The notes: a model not told the origin generated them from the sequence alone. Shown: positions 1 through 10,664, counted from the first letter of the stretch. The stretch is 64,000 nucleotides of DNA from Pyropia yezoensis (GCA_009829735.1 CM020619.1:31641751-31705750), one strand, 5' to 3'. Translations and numbers: made by a program.

Positions 1-1436
1 GACCGCACGGCCACTCCCAGACTCGCCGCAGACAAGCGCGGTGCCGGAGGAGCTTGAAGTACCGGCACAGCAGGAACAGGGCGCGGACGCGCCGGTGACG
101 GTTCAGGCGAGGCAACCGGGGCGACAGGGGCAACAGGAGGAAGCGGAGCCGCCGCAGACGCCCGACCGACCGCCGCGGCCCATCCCGACTCCTGCACCGG
201 CGGCCCAACTGGCAGAAGATCAAGGGCGGCCGGAGCAGGAAAGCTACCTAGCTGCGGCCACGCTGGAAGCGGCGTCGCCAGCTGCACCTTGGCCGGAGAA
301 GACTGGTAGACCACCTGCGCCCAACCGAAGCCATCCCGACGCGGGCGGTTCTGGTCGGCAATCGCGTTCAAGAAGCTCCGGTCATGCACCGGCACCAGAC
401 GCCGGAAGTCGATCATCGCCTGGAAGAGCTCCTTGTACTCCTCGTCCTCGCTGCACAGGAAGTCGACGGTTAACTTGTCGACAATCCAGACCATCAGGAG
501 GTCGGGGAGAAACCAAAGCCGGTTGGACACCAAGACCTCGTGAAGCCAGTGGTTGGCCGCCAAGACTGTCATCTCGGACGTGTACATCATGTACGGGATT
601 GAGTGGAAGAAGCCCTTGATCGACGCCTGAGTCAAGGCGTCCAAGAAGTACCAGGTGCAAGGGATGCTGGAAGGAGCAAACCCGACCGGGATCTCGACTT
701 CCTGCTGCTGCGGGATGACCTTGGGGTAGTATGCCGCCCGGTTAGCCTTGTCCAGCTTCCAGAATTCCTGGTGGTTGCAGCTCACAAGGAAGTCACGCTG
801 ACGCCCGCGTCGCTCACCCTGCTCTCGTGCCGGCGACAACTTGGAGTATTTCCGGGTCAAGAAAGGCGGCTCCAGAGCGACCATGCTCGGACGGGGGGTC
901 GCAGTTCAAGCTTCCCGACCCCTTGAGCGCCTCGTCCCAGACCTTGAGCGCCCGGTGGACGTACCCTTCCTCCTCCGGCCACCGGAGAACGGACGCGGAC
1001 ACGCGACGCTCGGTCAAGGGTAGATCCAGTACCAGCGCGAAGGGGAGATCCTCCAGACGAGCAACCCAAGAGGAACCCGAGAAGCTCTGGGAGCGGTCTT
1101 GTGCCAGGCGCATCTGGTCCGCCGTATGAAGACGTGCCTTGTCTATCTCGGTCAAGACCCCGCGCTGGAGTTCCTTGCGCCAGAGGTCCATGCAATCCTA
1201 CTGGCACTGGGCCGCGCCGGCGTTGCCAACCACCGTGGAGTAACGCCGGGCCGCCAGAGGGTCCTGCCCAAGGAGCATCTCCGGGAGACCCTCCGGGGGG
1301 GCCTCGACCGGGTGCATCGCGGAAGCCGGGGGAACTCGATCCGTCCCCGCCGTGGCGACCGGCGCCGGCACCGACATCCGAGGAACCGGAGGCAGGAGAG
1401 GGGCACGACTACCCGAGTTCTCCTCCGCAACACTCG
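1..1436 (-). pseudogene. Antisense ORF (aORF) of element A0, broken
   Basis: This stretch matches the intact antisense gene of element A2 (24438-26555) and is read on the minus strand, convergent to a pol gene that would lie to the left of the window. The piece at 1191-814 is in the same frame as A2 and nearly identical in protein. The frame then breaks near the G run at 894-900, and further small changes scatter the rest over several frames. About 110 bp present in A2, including its start codon, are missing near 1430-1450, where a long G run stands instead. The copy is therefore unlikely to make the protein. Function of the family is unknown. Homology to A2 is certain; pseudogene status is inferred from the lost start and frameshifts. 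Confidence 0.85.
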
Positions 1437-1577
1437 GGGGGGGGGGGGCAGAATCGGGGCAGGTGATCGTGACCGGGGTGAAGACGCTCGACCTCGGCAC
1501 CGGTGTGGACGTGCTCGAGGCTGTGCACGGTGGCACCTGGTTCGGCCCGAGGACGTGCCGGACTAGGGAGGGAGCTA

Positions 1578-2021
1578 TGTAGCATCCCTGGCCCCGACTT
1601 GGCGCCGACCCGGGACTGCAACCAGAGGGCACCAGGTGCCAGAACACGCCCGCCGTGTGGCGATGGTTGGCGGCCGTGGCCCGTGCCCGGCACTGGGATG
1701 CGGTGGACTACGCTATCCACACGCGAGAGAGGGATTTCTGATGTGTTTTTGCATATTTGTGAGGGACTTGATTTGAGAGAATTTGAGTGTGAGATTAGTG
1801 AGTGGGAATAGAATTAGTAGTGATAGTGGCCCCCGACCTGACGAGGTTAGACTCGGGTCGGGGCCACTCGGGGTTATGGGGGGGCTACCGGGCCAACGTG
1901 CCGGGGTTCCCCCAGATGCACGTTAAGAGGGACAGCGAGGCGCCCTCGGCCCCGCGCCCTCAGGGAAAAAGACAACTGCGCGTTTGCTTTCCTCTTCCCC
2001 GTGTGCACTACCGTGCGTATC
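1578..2021 (+). repeat. 3' LTR of element A0, cut by gap
   Basis: It begins TGTAGCATCCCTGG directly after a purine run (AGGGAGGGAG, 1565-1574, then CTA) that is the likely polypurine tract. It follows the 571-bp LTR of A2 for 444 bp until the sequence gap. It differs from the other A LTRs at many positions, so A0 is an older copy. Confidence 0.9.
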
Positions 2022-2521
2022 NNNNNNNNNNNNNNNNNNNNNNNNNNNNNNNNNNNNNNNNNNNNNNNNNNNNNNNNNNNNNNNNNNNNNNNNNNNNNNN
2101 NNNNNNNNNNNNNNNNNNNNNNNNNNNNNNNNNNNNNNNNNNNNNNNNNNNNNNNNNNNNNNNNNNNNNNNNNNNNNNNNNNNNNNNNNNNNNNNNNNNN
2201 NNNNNNNNNNNNNNNNNNNNNNNNNNNNNNNNNNNNNNNNNNNNNNNNNNNNNNNNNNNNNNNNNNNNNNNNNNNNNNNNNNNNNNNNNNNNNNNNNNNN
2301 NNNNNNNNNNNNNNNNNNNNNNNNNNNNNNNNNNNNNNNNNNNNNNNNNNNNNNNNNNNNNNNNNNNNNNNNNNNNNNNNNNNNNNNNNNNNNNNNNNNN
2401 NNNNNNNNNNNNNNNNNNNNNNNNNNNNNNNNNNNNNNNNNNNNNNNNNNNNNNNNNNNNNNNNNNNNNNNNNNNNNNNNNNNNNNNNNNNNNNNNNNNN
2501 NNNNNNNNNNNNNNNNNNNNN
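2022..2521. other. Assembly gap (500 N)
   Basis: Exactly 500 N, a scaffolding placeholder. The left side is an A0 3' LTR on the plus strand and the right side is A' integrase on the minus strand, so the two flanks are not parts of one element. Confidence 0.99.
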
Positions 2522-5364
2522 GCACACGAAACGCAAGCCTCCAGGTACTTATGGACGTCACTGGCCATGGTTTCCCAGTAATAGTGTCGTCTCATGGAAG
2601 CATACATCCGATTGATACCAGGATGTCCGGCCTGGGGAGACGAGTGCTCCAGGCGTAGGATGTCAGCTCGTAGGCCCCGGGGTACGTAGACTTGAGTGGC
2701 CCCATCGAAGGGTGACACCCGTACTAGGAGTCCGTCCGTAGACTCGGAGAAACGACTGTTCCGGTTCAGGTCCATTTGGTGGCGAAGCTCCAAGCATTGA
2801 GGATCCGTCAGTTGTGCCTCCAGCATCCGGTGAATGGTCACCGGTTGATGAGCTTCAGGTGTCTCATACAGGGGAGCGTGCCAGCCACGTCCGACATTCG
2901 GGAGGATGAAGCAAGGTATTTCCTCCGGGATAGGACCGGTATCGGCTGCAGGAGTCTCCAGCCGGGACATGGTGTCGGCGCAGTGGTGCTCCCTCCCTGC
3001 TCTGGGGCACACCTTGTACTTGAACTCTGAAAGGCGTAGGCGCCACCGGGCTACCCTTCCTTGACTGATGTCCATACATAGCAGCCACCTTAGGCTGGCG
3101 TGGTCCGTCCGGATGAGGAACTCTTGTCCTTCAAGATATGGCCGTAACAGGAAGCAAGCCCAGACGACTGCCAAGCACTCGCGCTCGGTCGTGGAATAGT
3201 TCTTCTCAGCTGGAGTCAAGACGCGACTGTAGTAGCCTATCGGGAGAAAGTGCCCATCAGGTTGCTGCTGGAGTAGTGAGCACCCCACCTGGACGCCACA
3301 GGCATCCGTCTCCAGAACAAACTGGCCCTCCCGCTTGGGTAACGCCAGTACTGGAGTAGTGGTCAGGCGCTTCTTGAGCTCTTCGAAGGCCGCCGTCTGC
3401 TTCTCGTCGAACACCGGGAGTTGTGCGGGAAGCTTCTTGCTGGTCAGCTTGGTCAGTGGCCGGGCAATCAGAGCATAGTCCCGTACGAACCGGCGATAGA
3501 CGTTGCACATACCCAGGAAGCTCTTGAGTTCCGTCTGGGTTTTGGGTTGCCGTGCATGCCGGAGGGCCTTGATGTTCTTCTCATTGACTCGGAGCTCCCC
3601 CGGACTCAGCACGTGCCCCAGATACTCCACCTCAGTCTCAAACAGGTGGCACTTCTCGGCCTTGAGGGTAACTCCAGCCTTGGACAGGAGGGCCAGGACC
3701 TCCCGAAGGTGCTCCAGGTGTTCCGCTGGGGTCTTGGAGAAAACGATAATGTCGTCCAGGTAGACCAAACATGTTCTCCACCTTAGCCCGGACAGGATGA
3801 TGTCGATGGCTCTTTGGAAGGTTGCCGGAGCATTGGTGAGACCAAAAGGAAGACGCTTGCACCGAAATAGTCCCAGGTGGCACGTGAAGGTGGTCTTGTC
3901 CTTGTCCTCGTCAGCCAGAGGGATCTGCCAGTAACCGGCATTACAATCCAGCGTCGAGAAGAGGGTGGCATCACCAAGAAAGTCGAGGCAATCATCCATC
4001 CGGGGTATCGGGTATACGTCCTTGACTGTCATCTCGTTCAGGCGCCGGTAGTCAACGCAGGAACGGAAGTGACCGCCGGTTTTCGGGACGACTACCACCG
4101 GGAAAGCCCACTCGCCATCAGACGGCTCGATAACATCCATCTTGAGCATCTTGTTAACCTGCTTCTCAATCTCATCCCGGCGATGAGGTCCGGCCCGATA
4201 TGGTTGCATGTGCACTGGCTTAGCTTCCGGCTTGAGTTGAATCCGGTGTAGAGTGGCGTCCATCTTGCCCAGCTCTCCCGACCACAGGTGCAGATATTCC
4301 TGGAGAAGCTTCTCCAGTGCCTCCTTCAAGTCGGGAGGGACATTTTCTTGCTTGACCTTCGGCATCCCGGGTGGTGCTTGTTCGGGTTTCGGAGTAGCGC
4401 TGCCAGCCTGCTCTTGTTTCGGAGGGACGTCTACGGCCGTCAAGTTGGATGCCAGTTCTTGCTGCAGGTTCAGGAGGTCTTCCTTGCTCATAGCACGGGC
4501 GGACCCCCGGTAAGGCTCTGCTGTACCAACTCGGGTGCCCTTGGCGAGGGTTATTGGCTTCCGGCTCACGTTGACGATTAGCACCGAGAACGGGGTGTGC
4601 CTTTCTACCTTCTTGTGATGTCCGTGGGCCAAGTATAACCGGTGTTTCGCCAGAAATTCCTTACGTCCGTAGATCAGGCATTGACCTGCAATCCGGGTCG
4701 TTACTTGAACCTTGGTCTCCGAGCGAGGGGGTAGGAGCACCGGTTTGAAGAGAGTCAAGGTAGAGGGTGGGATGCGTTCCCTCTTGCCCTTGGCTACACG
4801 AACCTTGGCGTCCAGATGCTCCAATACCGGTGACACAAACCCATGGTTGAACTGGACCTTCCCTTCTCCGGGTAGGATGCTCTTGACATGCTGCTTCTGG
4901 AAGTCCCAGCCTAGGATGAGGGGGACTGATAGGGTCTTGACTACCAGAAAGGGAAAAAGCATTGGTTCATTGTTGACATAGATGGCGACAGGAAGACGGC
5001 CAAGCGGTCGTAGGGTTTGACCCGAAGCGTCGACGATATGGGTCCGGGTAGGCGCTCTCCAGGCATGTCGACGCCAGCCCGGAGGTAACAGGTTCTCAGT
5101 GATGACGCTTGGTCCGGCTCCCGTGTCAACCACCGGCGTAACAGCTTGGGGGAGGCTATCCCCCACACGCATACGAGCATTAATCTTGAGGTTTTCTTTA
5201 CGCAGGACGAGCAATGTCCCCTTGAACACACAGGGTGTCCAGGCGGCTACCGGTTGAGCAGGTAACCGCCGTCCTTTCTCCCGGCACGCAAGGGGAGAAC
5301 AGGTAGAAGTACCCTGCCGTCGGAGATTCGGGAAGACACTTGGGGAGAGCGCCTGCCCTACTCG
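2522..5364 (-). CDS. pol: Pol polyprotein of element A' (3' end lost in gap)
   Basis: Chromoviral Ty3/gypsy polyprotein read in the -1 frame relative to gag. Counting from the GTG codon at 5229: protease DTGAG at residues 35-39, an RT block with CVDYRRLN near 391 and YLDD near 490, RNase H, and the integrase HHCC zinc finger up to CVSC, where the gap begins. The frame is open throughout, unlike A1 and A2, which carry frameshifts in the linker before integrase. There is no in-frame ATG near the start, so expression by frameshifting from gag is expected. One oddity is Ser in place of Phe just before CVDYRRLN; A1 and A2 have FCVDYRRLN. The DDE core and chromodomain would lie left of 2522. Family assignment is certain; activity is not shown. 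Confidence 0.95.
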
Positions 5365-7118
5365 TTTCCCGGGTCCGAGGAGTCCTTAGAGGTTTCGGTC
5401 TCCAGGTCGAAGTCCGTAGGAGCTTCCCTTGCCAGAGCCTCCGTGATGCTCTGTAAGGTTGCCACTCGGATTGCATGTACCTGTGCCTTGTCCATCTTGG
5501 AGGGTGCCCACCGGTCAGCCCAGTTGACCGCCTTTGCAAACACCAGTCCTTGACGCTTGAGTTTCTCCTGGAGGTCCTTGGGAATGGTCGGGCACTGGTA
5601 GGACATGTGATCCTCCTTCTGGCACAGCCAGCAAGACCGAAACCGCTGGTTCTTGACTTGCTTGGGGGCGACCAGGGATGGTTGCTCCTTAGAAACGAAG
5701 CCGCCCCACTTGTCCCCTGACCCCATGGGTGAGGCCTCGCCAACTGCGAGTACCGGTACAGGGCTATCACCTCCCTTATACTTGTCGGGTCCGGGTCGAA
5801 CTCGCGACAACGGCTTGGGGGTTGATACCATGGGAGCTTGGAGGGCCCTGGCTTGCCGGTGCTTGCCCTGGGTGTAGGCCATCAACTGCTGGAAGGTATG
5901 TTCTTGATGTTCCTGGTTGTAGTTCTCCGCATCCACTTGAAGATATTCAGGAAGCCCTTCCGAGAAGATCATCTTGAGCCTGTCCTCGGGGTAAACGTTG
6001 CCACAAGCATCGCTCATTTCCCGGACACGACGGGCGAACGCCTCTGGAGTCTCTTGTCTTTCCATGGTTGCCCGGTTCAGCCTGCCGACTGCTTTACGCA
6101 GAGAGTCCGCGTCAGCGTAGTTGGACAGGAGCCAGTTGACCGCCTCCGGATAACTCGCGACGGTACGTCCGACAATGTGTCCGGCAGAGTCTGGTAGAAC
6201 CTGTGCAAACCGCTGTTCCGCTTCTCCGGTCATGAAGTTAACCAGGAGGTAGAGAGCCTTGCCCTCGGACACATCGTTGTCATTGCATGCCTTGACAAAC
6301 CGGCGCAGGAAGGCAAAGATAAGCGCCGGTCTCTTCCCGGAAAACTTAGGATGTCCCCCGAAGCTCGGCTGCATTCGCCGGTTCAGGGACGCCATCTTCT
6401 TGGCCATCTTCCGGGTGTAACCTTGGTCTTGGTTCTCCAGCCGGTAGTTACCCCAATACGTGACCTTGTTCAGGGTGGCATCTCCCACTTGGTGGGCAGG
6501 GAAGTCAAACTCGACTAGCCTGCGCCGGGTGGGACCGGGAGATGCATCCCAATCATATCCCCCCTCAGAGCTGGAGGAACTGGTCTCGCTGGTGCTAGAG
6601 CGACGGCGATGACGCCGACGCCTTCGGCTGCTCCGGTTACCGGTCTTGGAGCTCCCCGCCCCATAGGATGCAAGGGGAGGAAAAGCTTGGCCGGTCCCAG
6701 GAGTCGAGGTCTCAGGGAGACCCGTAGAACCAGTCACAACGGTGCCTCTGGCATCGCCAGTGCCCACAGGAAGAGGTGTATACACCCAACTGCCATGTGT
6801 GGGTCCAGGAGTAAACACACCAGGGGCTATCCCTGGAGGTTGAGGAGTAGAACCGACAGGAGGGAGACGTCTGCTGCGAGCGGACTCAAACGCCGTTGAC
6901 CCCGGGGTGGCTCCCACAGGAGGAACAGCCGGAGGAACGGGAGCAGGTGGTGCTTGGCCGCCTGTGGACTCCAGTCCGCTACCAGATGTCACGCCCAGGT
7001 CTGCTTCACCCGTAGGGAGAACGCCGGGTTGGGCACCGTCCCCCGCGGTGACCAGGGATGCGTCAAGGGACGCGGGGTCTACCCCTTCGGGCACCGTCGT
7101 GCCAGGAAGGGTAGCCAT
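5358..7118 (-). CDS. gag: Gag of element A'
   Basis: Structural capsid/nucleocapsid precursor of 586 aa. The start ATG (7116-7118) is the first one inside the element after the primer-binding site; the longer open frame that runs on into the LTR is ignored. The N-terminus is rich in Pro, Gly and Thr. A basic then serine-rich stretch follows, then a capsid-like domain containing FLRRFVKACNDN and NWLLSNYADADSLR, and a CX2CX4HX4C zinc knuckle (CWLCQKEDHMSYQC). The protein ends DPGNE-stop, where the codons for GN form part of the frameshift site. It lies upstream of pol with overlapping ends. The protein is almost identical to those of A1 and A2. Confidence 0.95.
   Translation of the reverse strand: MATLPGTTVPEGVDPASLDASLVTAGDGAQPGVLPTGEADLGVTSGSGLESTGGQAPPAPVPPAVPPVGATPGSTAFESARSRRLPPVGSTPQPPGIAPGVFTPGPTHGSWVYTPLPVGTGDARGTVVTGSTGLPETSTPGTGQAFPPLASYGAGSSKTGNRSSRRRRRHRRRSSTSETSSSSSEGGYDWDASPGPTRRRLVEFDFPAHQVGDATLNKVTYWGNYRLENQDQGYTRKMAKKMASLNRRMQPSFGGHPKFSGKRPALIFAFLRRFVKACNDNDVSEGKALYLLVNFMTGEAEQRFAQVLPDSAGHIVGRTVASYPEAVNWLLSNYADADSLRKAVGRLNRATMERQETPEAFARRVREMSDACGNVYPEDRLKMIFSEGLPEYLQVDAENYNQEHQEHTFQQLMAYTQGKHRQARALQAPMVSTPKPLSRVRPGPDKYKGGDSPVPVLAVGEASPMGSGDKWGGFVSKEQPSLVAPKQVKNQRFRSCWLCQKEDHMSYQCPTIPKDLQEKLKRQGLVFAKAVNWADRWAPSKMDKAQVHAIRVATLQSITEALAREAPTDFDLETETSKDSSDPGNE
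5364..5370 (-). promoter_or_regulatory. Putative -1 ribosomal frameshift heptamer, A' gag/pol
   Basis: On the minus strand the gag end reads CCG GGA AAC GAG TAG. G GGA AAC is a canonical X XXY YYZ slippery heptamer in the correct frame, and pol is open in the -1 frame across it. Confidence 0.75.
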
Positions 7119-7308
7119 GTTGGTCTCTTGACAGCCACAGTCCAGTTGCCTGCGTGTCCAAAGATCGCAAGACCACAAGAGAGGGGTTGGAGAGCCAGGA
7201 ATGGGATTCCCGTGAACGGGTGCAAATAATTCCCAAACCACAGAAAAAGACAGAACAGGAACAACCCAACCGCTGCTCCCAAATGTCTCTTCCCAAACAC
7301 TCCACAAT

Positions 7309-7325
7309 CCCCTGCTGCTCCACCA
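7309..7325 (-). promoter_or_regulatory. Primer-binding site of A'
   Basis: On the minus strand TGGTGGAGCAGCAGGGG, starting 4 nt after the 5' LTR. It is complementary to a tRNA 3' end finishing in CCA. The same 17 nt occur in families B and D. Confidence 0.8.
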
Positions 7326-7329
7326 AATA

Positions 7330-7900
7330 TGTGGTATAAAACTCGATCCTCTCAGACACGTGTCAATATCCCTCGGGGGAAAGGGACAGGTAACACAGAA
7401 AGGGGAACTACGAGAATGGTATGCCTGTTGCCTCACGTGCCTGCTCGCAGAGCGAACAGATACGCACGGTAGTGCACACGGGGAAGAGGAAAGCAAACGC
7501 GCAGTTGTCTTTTTCCTGAGGGCGCGGGCCAAGGGCGCCTCGCTGTCCCTCTTAACGTGCATCTGGGGGAGCCTCGGCACGTTGGCCAGGTAGCCCCCCC
7601 ATAACCCCGAGTGGCCCCGACCCGAGTCTAACCTCGTCAGGTCGGGGGCCACTATCACTACTAATTCTATTCCCACTCACTAATCTCACACTCAATTTCT
7701 CTCAAATCAAGTCCCTCACAAGTATGCAAAAACACATCAGAAATCCCTCTCTCGCGTGTGGATAGCGTAGTCCACCGCATCCCAGTGCCGGGCACGGGCC
7801 ACGACCGCCAACCATCACCACACGGCGGGCGTGTACTGGCACCTGGTGCCCTCTGGTTGCAGTCCCGGGTCGGCGCCAAGTCGGGGCCAGGGATGCTACA
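7330..7900 (-). repeat. 5' LTR of A' (571 bp)
   Basis: Minus-strand LTR with TGTAGCATCC at its start (7900) and TTTTATACCACA at its end (7330). It is very close to the A1 and A2 LTRs; I noticed one substitution (GCGAAC against GCAAAC). It contains the GC-rich hairpin typical of the family. Confidence 0.93.
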
Positions 7901-8121
7901 ATAACAAAAGTAGTCCCCCAAAGGGCGAGCCACAAGCGGACCCATGCCAACAAGGCTGGGGCCACCAGTCAGGGGGGCTACAAGCCAGTAAATACCGGAA
8001 TTCGGTACAAGGGACGGATATGCTACATACCCCCGTTGCGAGCTTCGAGCCGTCCCGGCGAGGTCCGATCCGGTGCGGCCGGGCGGCCGGATGTGGCTAC
8101 CTGCCAGCGTGCGATGGAGGG
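7901..8121 (-). mobile_element. Remnant of element B: LTR start (7901-8027) and 3' internal edge
   Basis: Positions 7901-8027 match the last 127 bp of the complete B LTR at 42405-42811, ending GATATGCTACA, which on the minus strand is the LTR start. A' has inserted into this LTR. Positions 8028-8121 are the adjoining internal B sequence; on the minus strand a short G run precedes the LTR, as expected at a 3' LTR. Positions 8117-8121 (GAGGG) match the 5 bp after the A2 3' LTR at 27316, the target duplication of the A1/A2 insertion. Confidence 0.85.
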
Positions 8122-8692
8122 TGTAGCATCCCTGGCCCCGACTTGGCGCCGACCCGGGACTGCAACCAGAGGGCACCAGGTGCCAGTACACGCCCGCCGT
8201 GTGGTGATGGTTGGCGGTCGTGGCCCGTGCCCGGCACTGGGATGCGGTGGACTACGCTATCCACACGCGAGAGAGGGATTTCTGATGTGTTTTTGCATAC
8301 TTGTGAGGGACTTGATTTGAGAGAAATTGAGTGTGAGATTAGTGAGTGGGAATAGAATTAGTAGTGATAGTGGCCCCCGACCTGACGAGGTTAGACTCGG
8401 GTCGGGGCCACTCGGGGTTATGGGGGGGCTACCTGGCCAACGTGCCGAGGCTCCCCCAGATGCACGTTAAGAGGGACAGCGAGGCGCCCTTGGCCCGCGC
8501 CCTCAGGAAAAAGACAACTGCGCGTTTGCTTTCCTCTTCCCCGTGTGCACTACCGTGCGTATCTGTTTGCTCTGCGAGCAGGCACGTGAGGCAACAGGCA
8601 TACCATTCTCGTAGTTCCCCTTTCTGTGTTACCTGTCCCTTTCCCCCGAGGGATATTGACACGTGTCTGAGAGGATCGAGTTTTATACCACA
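8122..8692 (+). repeat. 5' LTR of A1 (571 bp)
   Basis: TGTAGCATCC to TATACCACA. Within it, 8370-8411 forms a long GC-rich hairpin (GTGGCCCCCGACC paired with GGTCGGGGCCAC, one bulge) and 8172-8184 is the palindrome GGCACCAGGTGCC. It looks the same as the A2 LTRs. Confidence 0.95.
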
Positions 8693-8696
8693 TATT

Positions 8697-8713
8697 TGGT
8701 GGAGCAGCAGGGG
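8697..8713 (+). promoter_or_regulatory. Primer-binding site of A1
   Basis: TGGTGGAGCAGCAGGGG, 4 nt after the LTR. The predicted primer tRNA 3' end would be CCCCTGCTGCTCCACCA. I cannot name the tRNA. The leader from here to the gag ATG (8714-8903) shows nothing else. Confidence 0.8.
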
Positions 8714-8903
8714 ATTGTGGAGTGTTTGGGAAGAGACATTTGGGAGCAGCGGTTGGGTTGTTCCTGTTCTGTCTTTTTCTGTGGTTTGGGAATTATTTGC
8801 ACCCGTTCACGGGAATCCCATTCCTGGCTCTCCAACCCCTCTCTTGTGGTCTGGCGATCTTTGGACACGCAGGCAACTGGACTGTGGCTGTCAAGAGACC
8901 AAC

Positions 8904-10664
8904 ATGGCTACCCTTCCTGGCACGACGGTGCCCGAAGGGGTAGACCCCGCGTCCCTTGACGCATCCCTGGTCACCGCGGGGGACGGTGCCCAACCCGGCG
9001 TTCTCCCTACGGGTGAAGCAGACCTGGGCGTGACATCTGGTAGCGGACTGGAGTCCACAGGCGGCCAAGCACCACCTGCTCCCGTTCCTCCGGCTGTTCC
9101 TCCTGTGGGAGCCACCCCGGGGTCAACGGCGTTTGAGTCCGCTCGCAGCAGACGTCTCCCTCCTGTCGGTTCTACTCCTCAACCTCCAGGGATAGCCCCT
9201 GGTGTGTTTACTCCTGGACCCACACATGGCAGTTGGGTGTATACACCTCTTCCTGTGGGCACTGGCGATGCCAGAGGCACCGTTGTGACTGGTTCTACGG
9301 GTCTCCCTGAGACCTCGACTCCTGGGACCGGCCAAGCTTTTCCTCCCCTTGCATCCTATGGGGCGGGGAGCTCCAAGACCGGTAACCGGAGCAGCCGAAG
9401 GCGTCGGCGTCATCGCCGTCGCTCTAGCACCAGCGAGACCAGTTCCTCCAGCTCTGAGGGGGGATATGATTGGGATGCATCTCCCGGTCCCACCCGGCGC
9501 AGGCTAGTCGAGTTTGACTTCCCTGCCCACCAAGTGGGAGATGCCACCCTGAACAAGGTCACGTATTGGGGTAACTACCGGCTGGAGAACCAAGACCAAG
9601 GTTACACCCGGAAGATGGCCAAGAAGATGGCGTCCCTGAACCGGCGAATGCAGCCGAGCTTCGGGGGACATCCTAAGTTTTCCGGGAAGAGACCGGCGCT
9701 TATCTTTGCCTTCCTGCGCCGGTTTGTCAAGGCATGCAATGACAACGATGTGTCCGAGGGCAAGGCTCTCTACCTCCTGGTTAACTTCATGACCGGAGAA
9801 GCGGAACAGCGGTTTGCACAGGTTCTACCAGACTCTGCCGGACACATTGTCGGACGTACCGTCGCGAGTTATCCGGAGGCGGTCAACTGGCTCCTGTCCA
9901 ACTACGCTGACGCGGACTCTCTGCGTAAAGCAGTCGGCAGGCTGAACCGGGCAACCATGGAAAGACAAGAGACTCCAGAGGCGTTCGCCCGTCGTGTCCG
10001 GGAAATGAGCGATGCTTGTGGCAACGTTTACCCCGAGGACAGGCTCAAGATGATCTTCTCGGAAGGGCTTCCTGAATATCTTCAAGTGGATGCGGAGAAC
10101 TACAACCAGGAACATCAAGAACATACCTTCCAGCAGTTGATGGCCTACACCCAGGGCAAGCACCGGCAAGCCAGGGCCCTCCAAGCTCCCATGGTATCAA
10201 CCCCCAAGCCGTTGTCGCGAGTTCGACCCGGACCCGACAAGTATAAGGGAGGTGATAGCCCTGTACCGGTACTCGCAGTTGGCGAGGCCTCACCCATGGG
10301 GTCAGGGGACAAGTGGGGCGGCTTCGTTTCTAAGGAGCAACCATCCCTGGTCGCCCCCAAGCAAGTCAAGAACCAGCGGTTTCGGTCTTGCTGGCTGTGC
10401 CAGAAGGAGGATCACATGTCCTACCAGTGCCCGACCATTCCCAAGGACCTCCAGGAGAAACTCAAGCGTCAAGGACTGGTGTTTGCAAAGGCGGTCAACT
10501 GGGCTGACCGGTGGGCACCCTCCAAGATGGACAAGGCACAGGTACATGCAATCCGAGTGGCAACCTTACAGAGCATCACGGAGGCTCTGGCAAGGGAAGC
10601 TCCTACGGACTTCGACCTGGAGACCGAAACCTCTAAGGACTCCTCGGACCCGGGAAACGAGTAG
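8904..10664 (+). CDS. gag: Gag of element A1
   Basis: A 586-aa capsid/nucleocapsid precursor starting MATLPGTTV. The order is: Pro/Gly/Thr-rich N-terminus, a run of Arg (RSSRRRRRHRRR), a Ser-rich acidic patch, a capsid-like helical domain with FLRRFVKACNDN, and a knuckle CX2CX4HX4C (CWLCQKEDHMSYQC). The same frame is open upstream through the whole LTR, but the internal ATG after the primer-binding site is the sensible start. It ends GNE-stop at the slippery site. It is followed by pol in the -1 frame. Clearly gag by position, knuckle and neighbour. Confidence 0.95.
   Translation: MATLPGTTVPEGVDPASLDASLVTAGDGAQPGVLPTGEADLGVTSGSGLESTGGQAPPAPVPPAVPPVGATPGSTAFESARSRRLPPVGSTPQPPGIAPGVFTPGPTHGSWVYTPLPVGTGDARGTVVTGSTGLPETSTPGTGQAFPPLASYGAGSSKTGNRSSRRRRRHRRRSSTSETSSSSSEGGYDWDASPGPTRRRLVEFDFPAHQVGDATLNKVTYWGNYRLENQDQGYTRKMAKKMASLNRRMQPSFGGHPKFSGKRPALIFAFLRRFVKACNDNDVSEGKALYLLVNFMTGEAEQRFAQVLPDSAGHIVGRTVASYPEAVNWLLSNYADADSLRKAVGRLNRATMERQETPEAFARRVREMSDACGNVYPEDRLKMIFSEGLPEYLQVDAENYNQEHQEHTFQQLMAYTQGKHRQARALQAPMVSTPKPLSRVRPGPDKYKGGDSPVPVLAVGEASPMGSGDKWGGFVSKEQPSLVAPKQVKNQRFRSCWLCQKEDHMSYQCPTIPKDLQEKLKRQGLVFAKAVNWADRWAPSKMDKAQVHAIRVATLQSITEALAREAPTDFDLETETSKDSSDPGNE
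10652..10658 (+). promoter_or_regulatory. Putative -1 frameshift heptamer, A1 gag/pol
   Basis: CCG GGA AAC GAG TAG: heptamer G GGA AAC in the gag frame, stop codon one codon later. The -1 frame is open from 10637 into pol, so the two frames overlap by only about 28 nt around this site. Confidence 0.8.

Noticed and set aside
7901-8121. The 221 bp between head-to-head A elements as a host spacer or bidirectional promoter
   Set aside because: It is part of element B (LTR start and adjoining internal sequence).
8429-10547. Several 60-120 codon frames on the minus strand across A gag
   Set aside because: They mirror the gag frame in GC-rich sequence, repeat in every copy only because gag repeats, and have no features of their own.
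8346-10664. A 772-codon frame (also at 5358-7676 and 17887-20205) as a longer gag
   Set aside because: The first 186 codons run through the LTR and primer-binding site. The ATG at 8904 inside the element is the plausible start.
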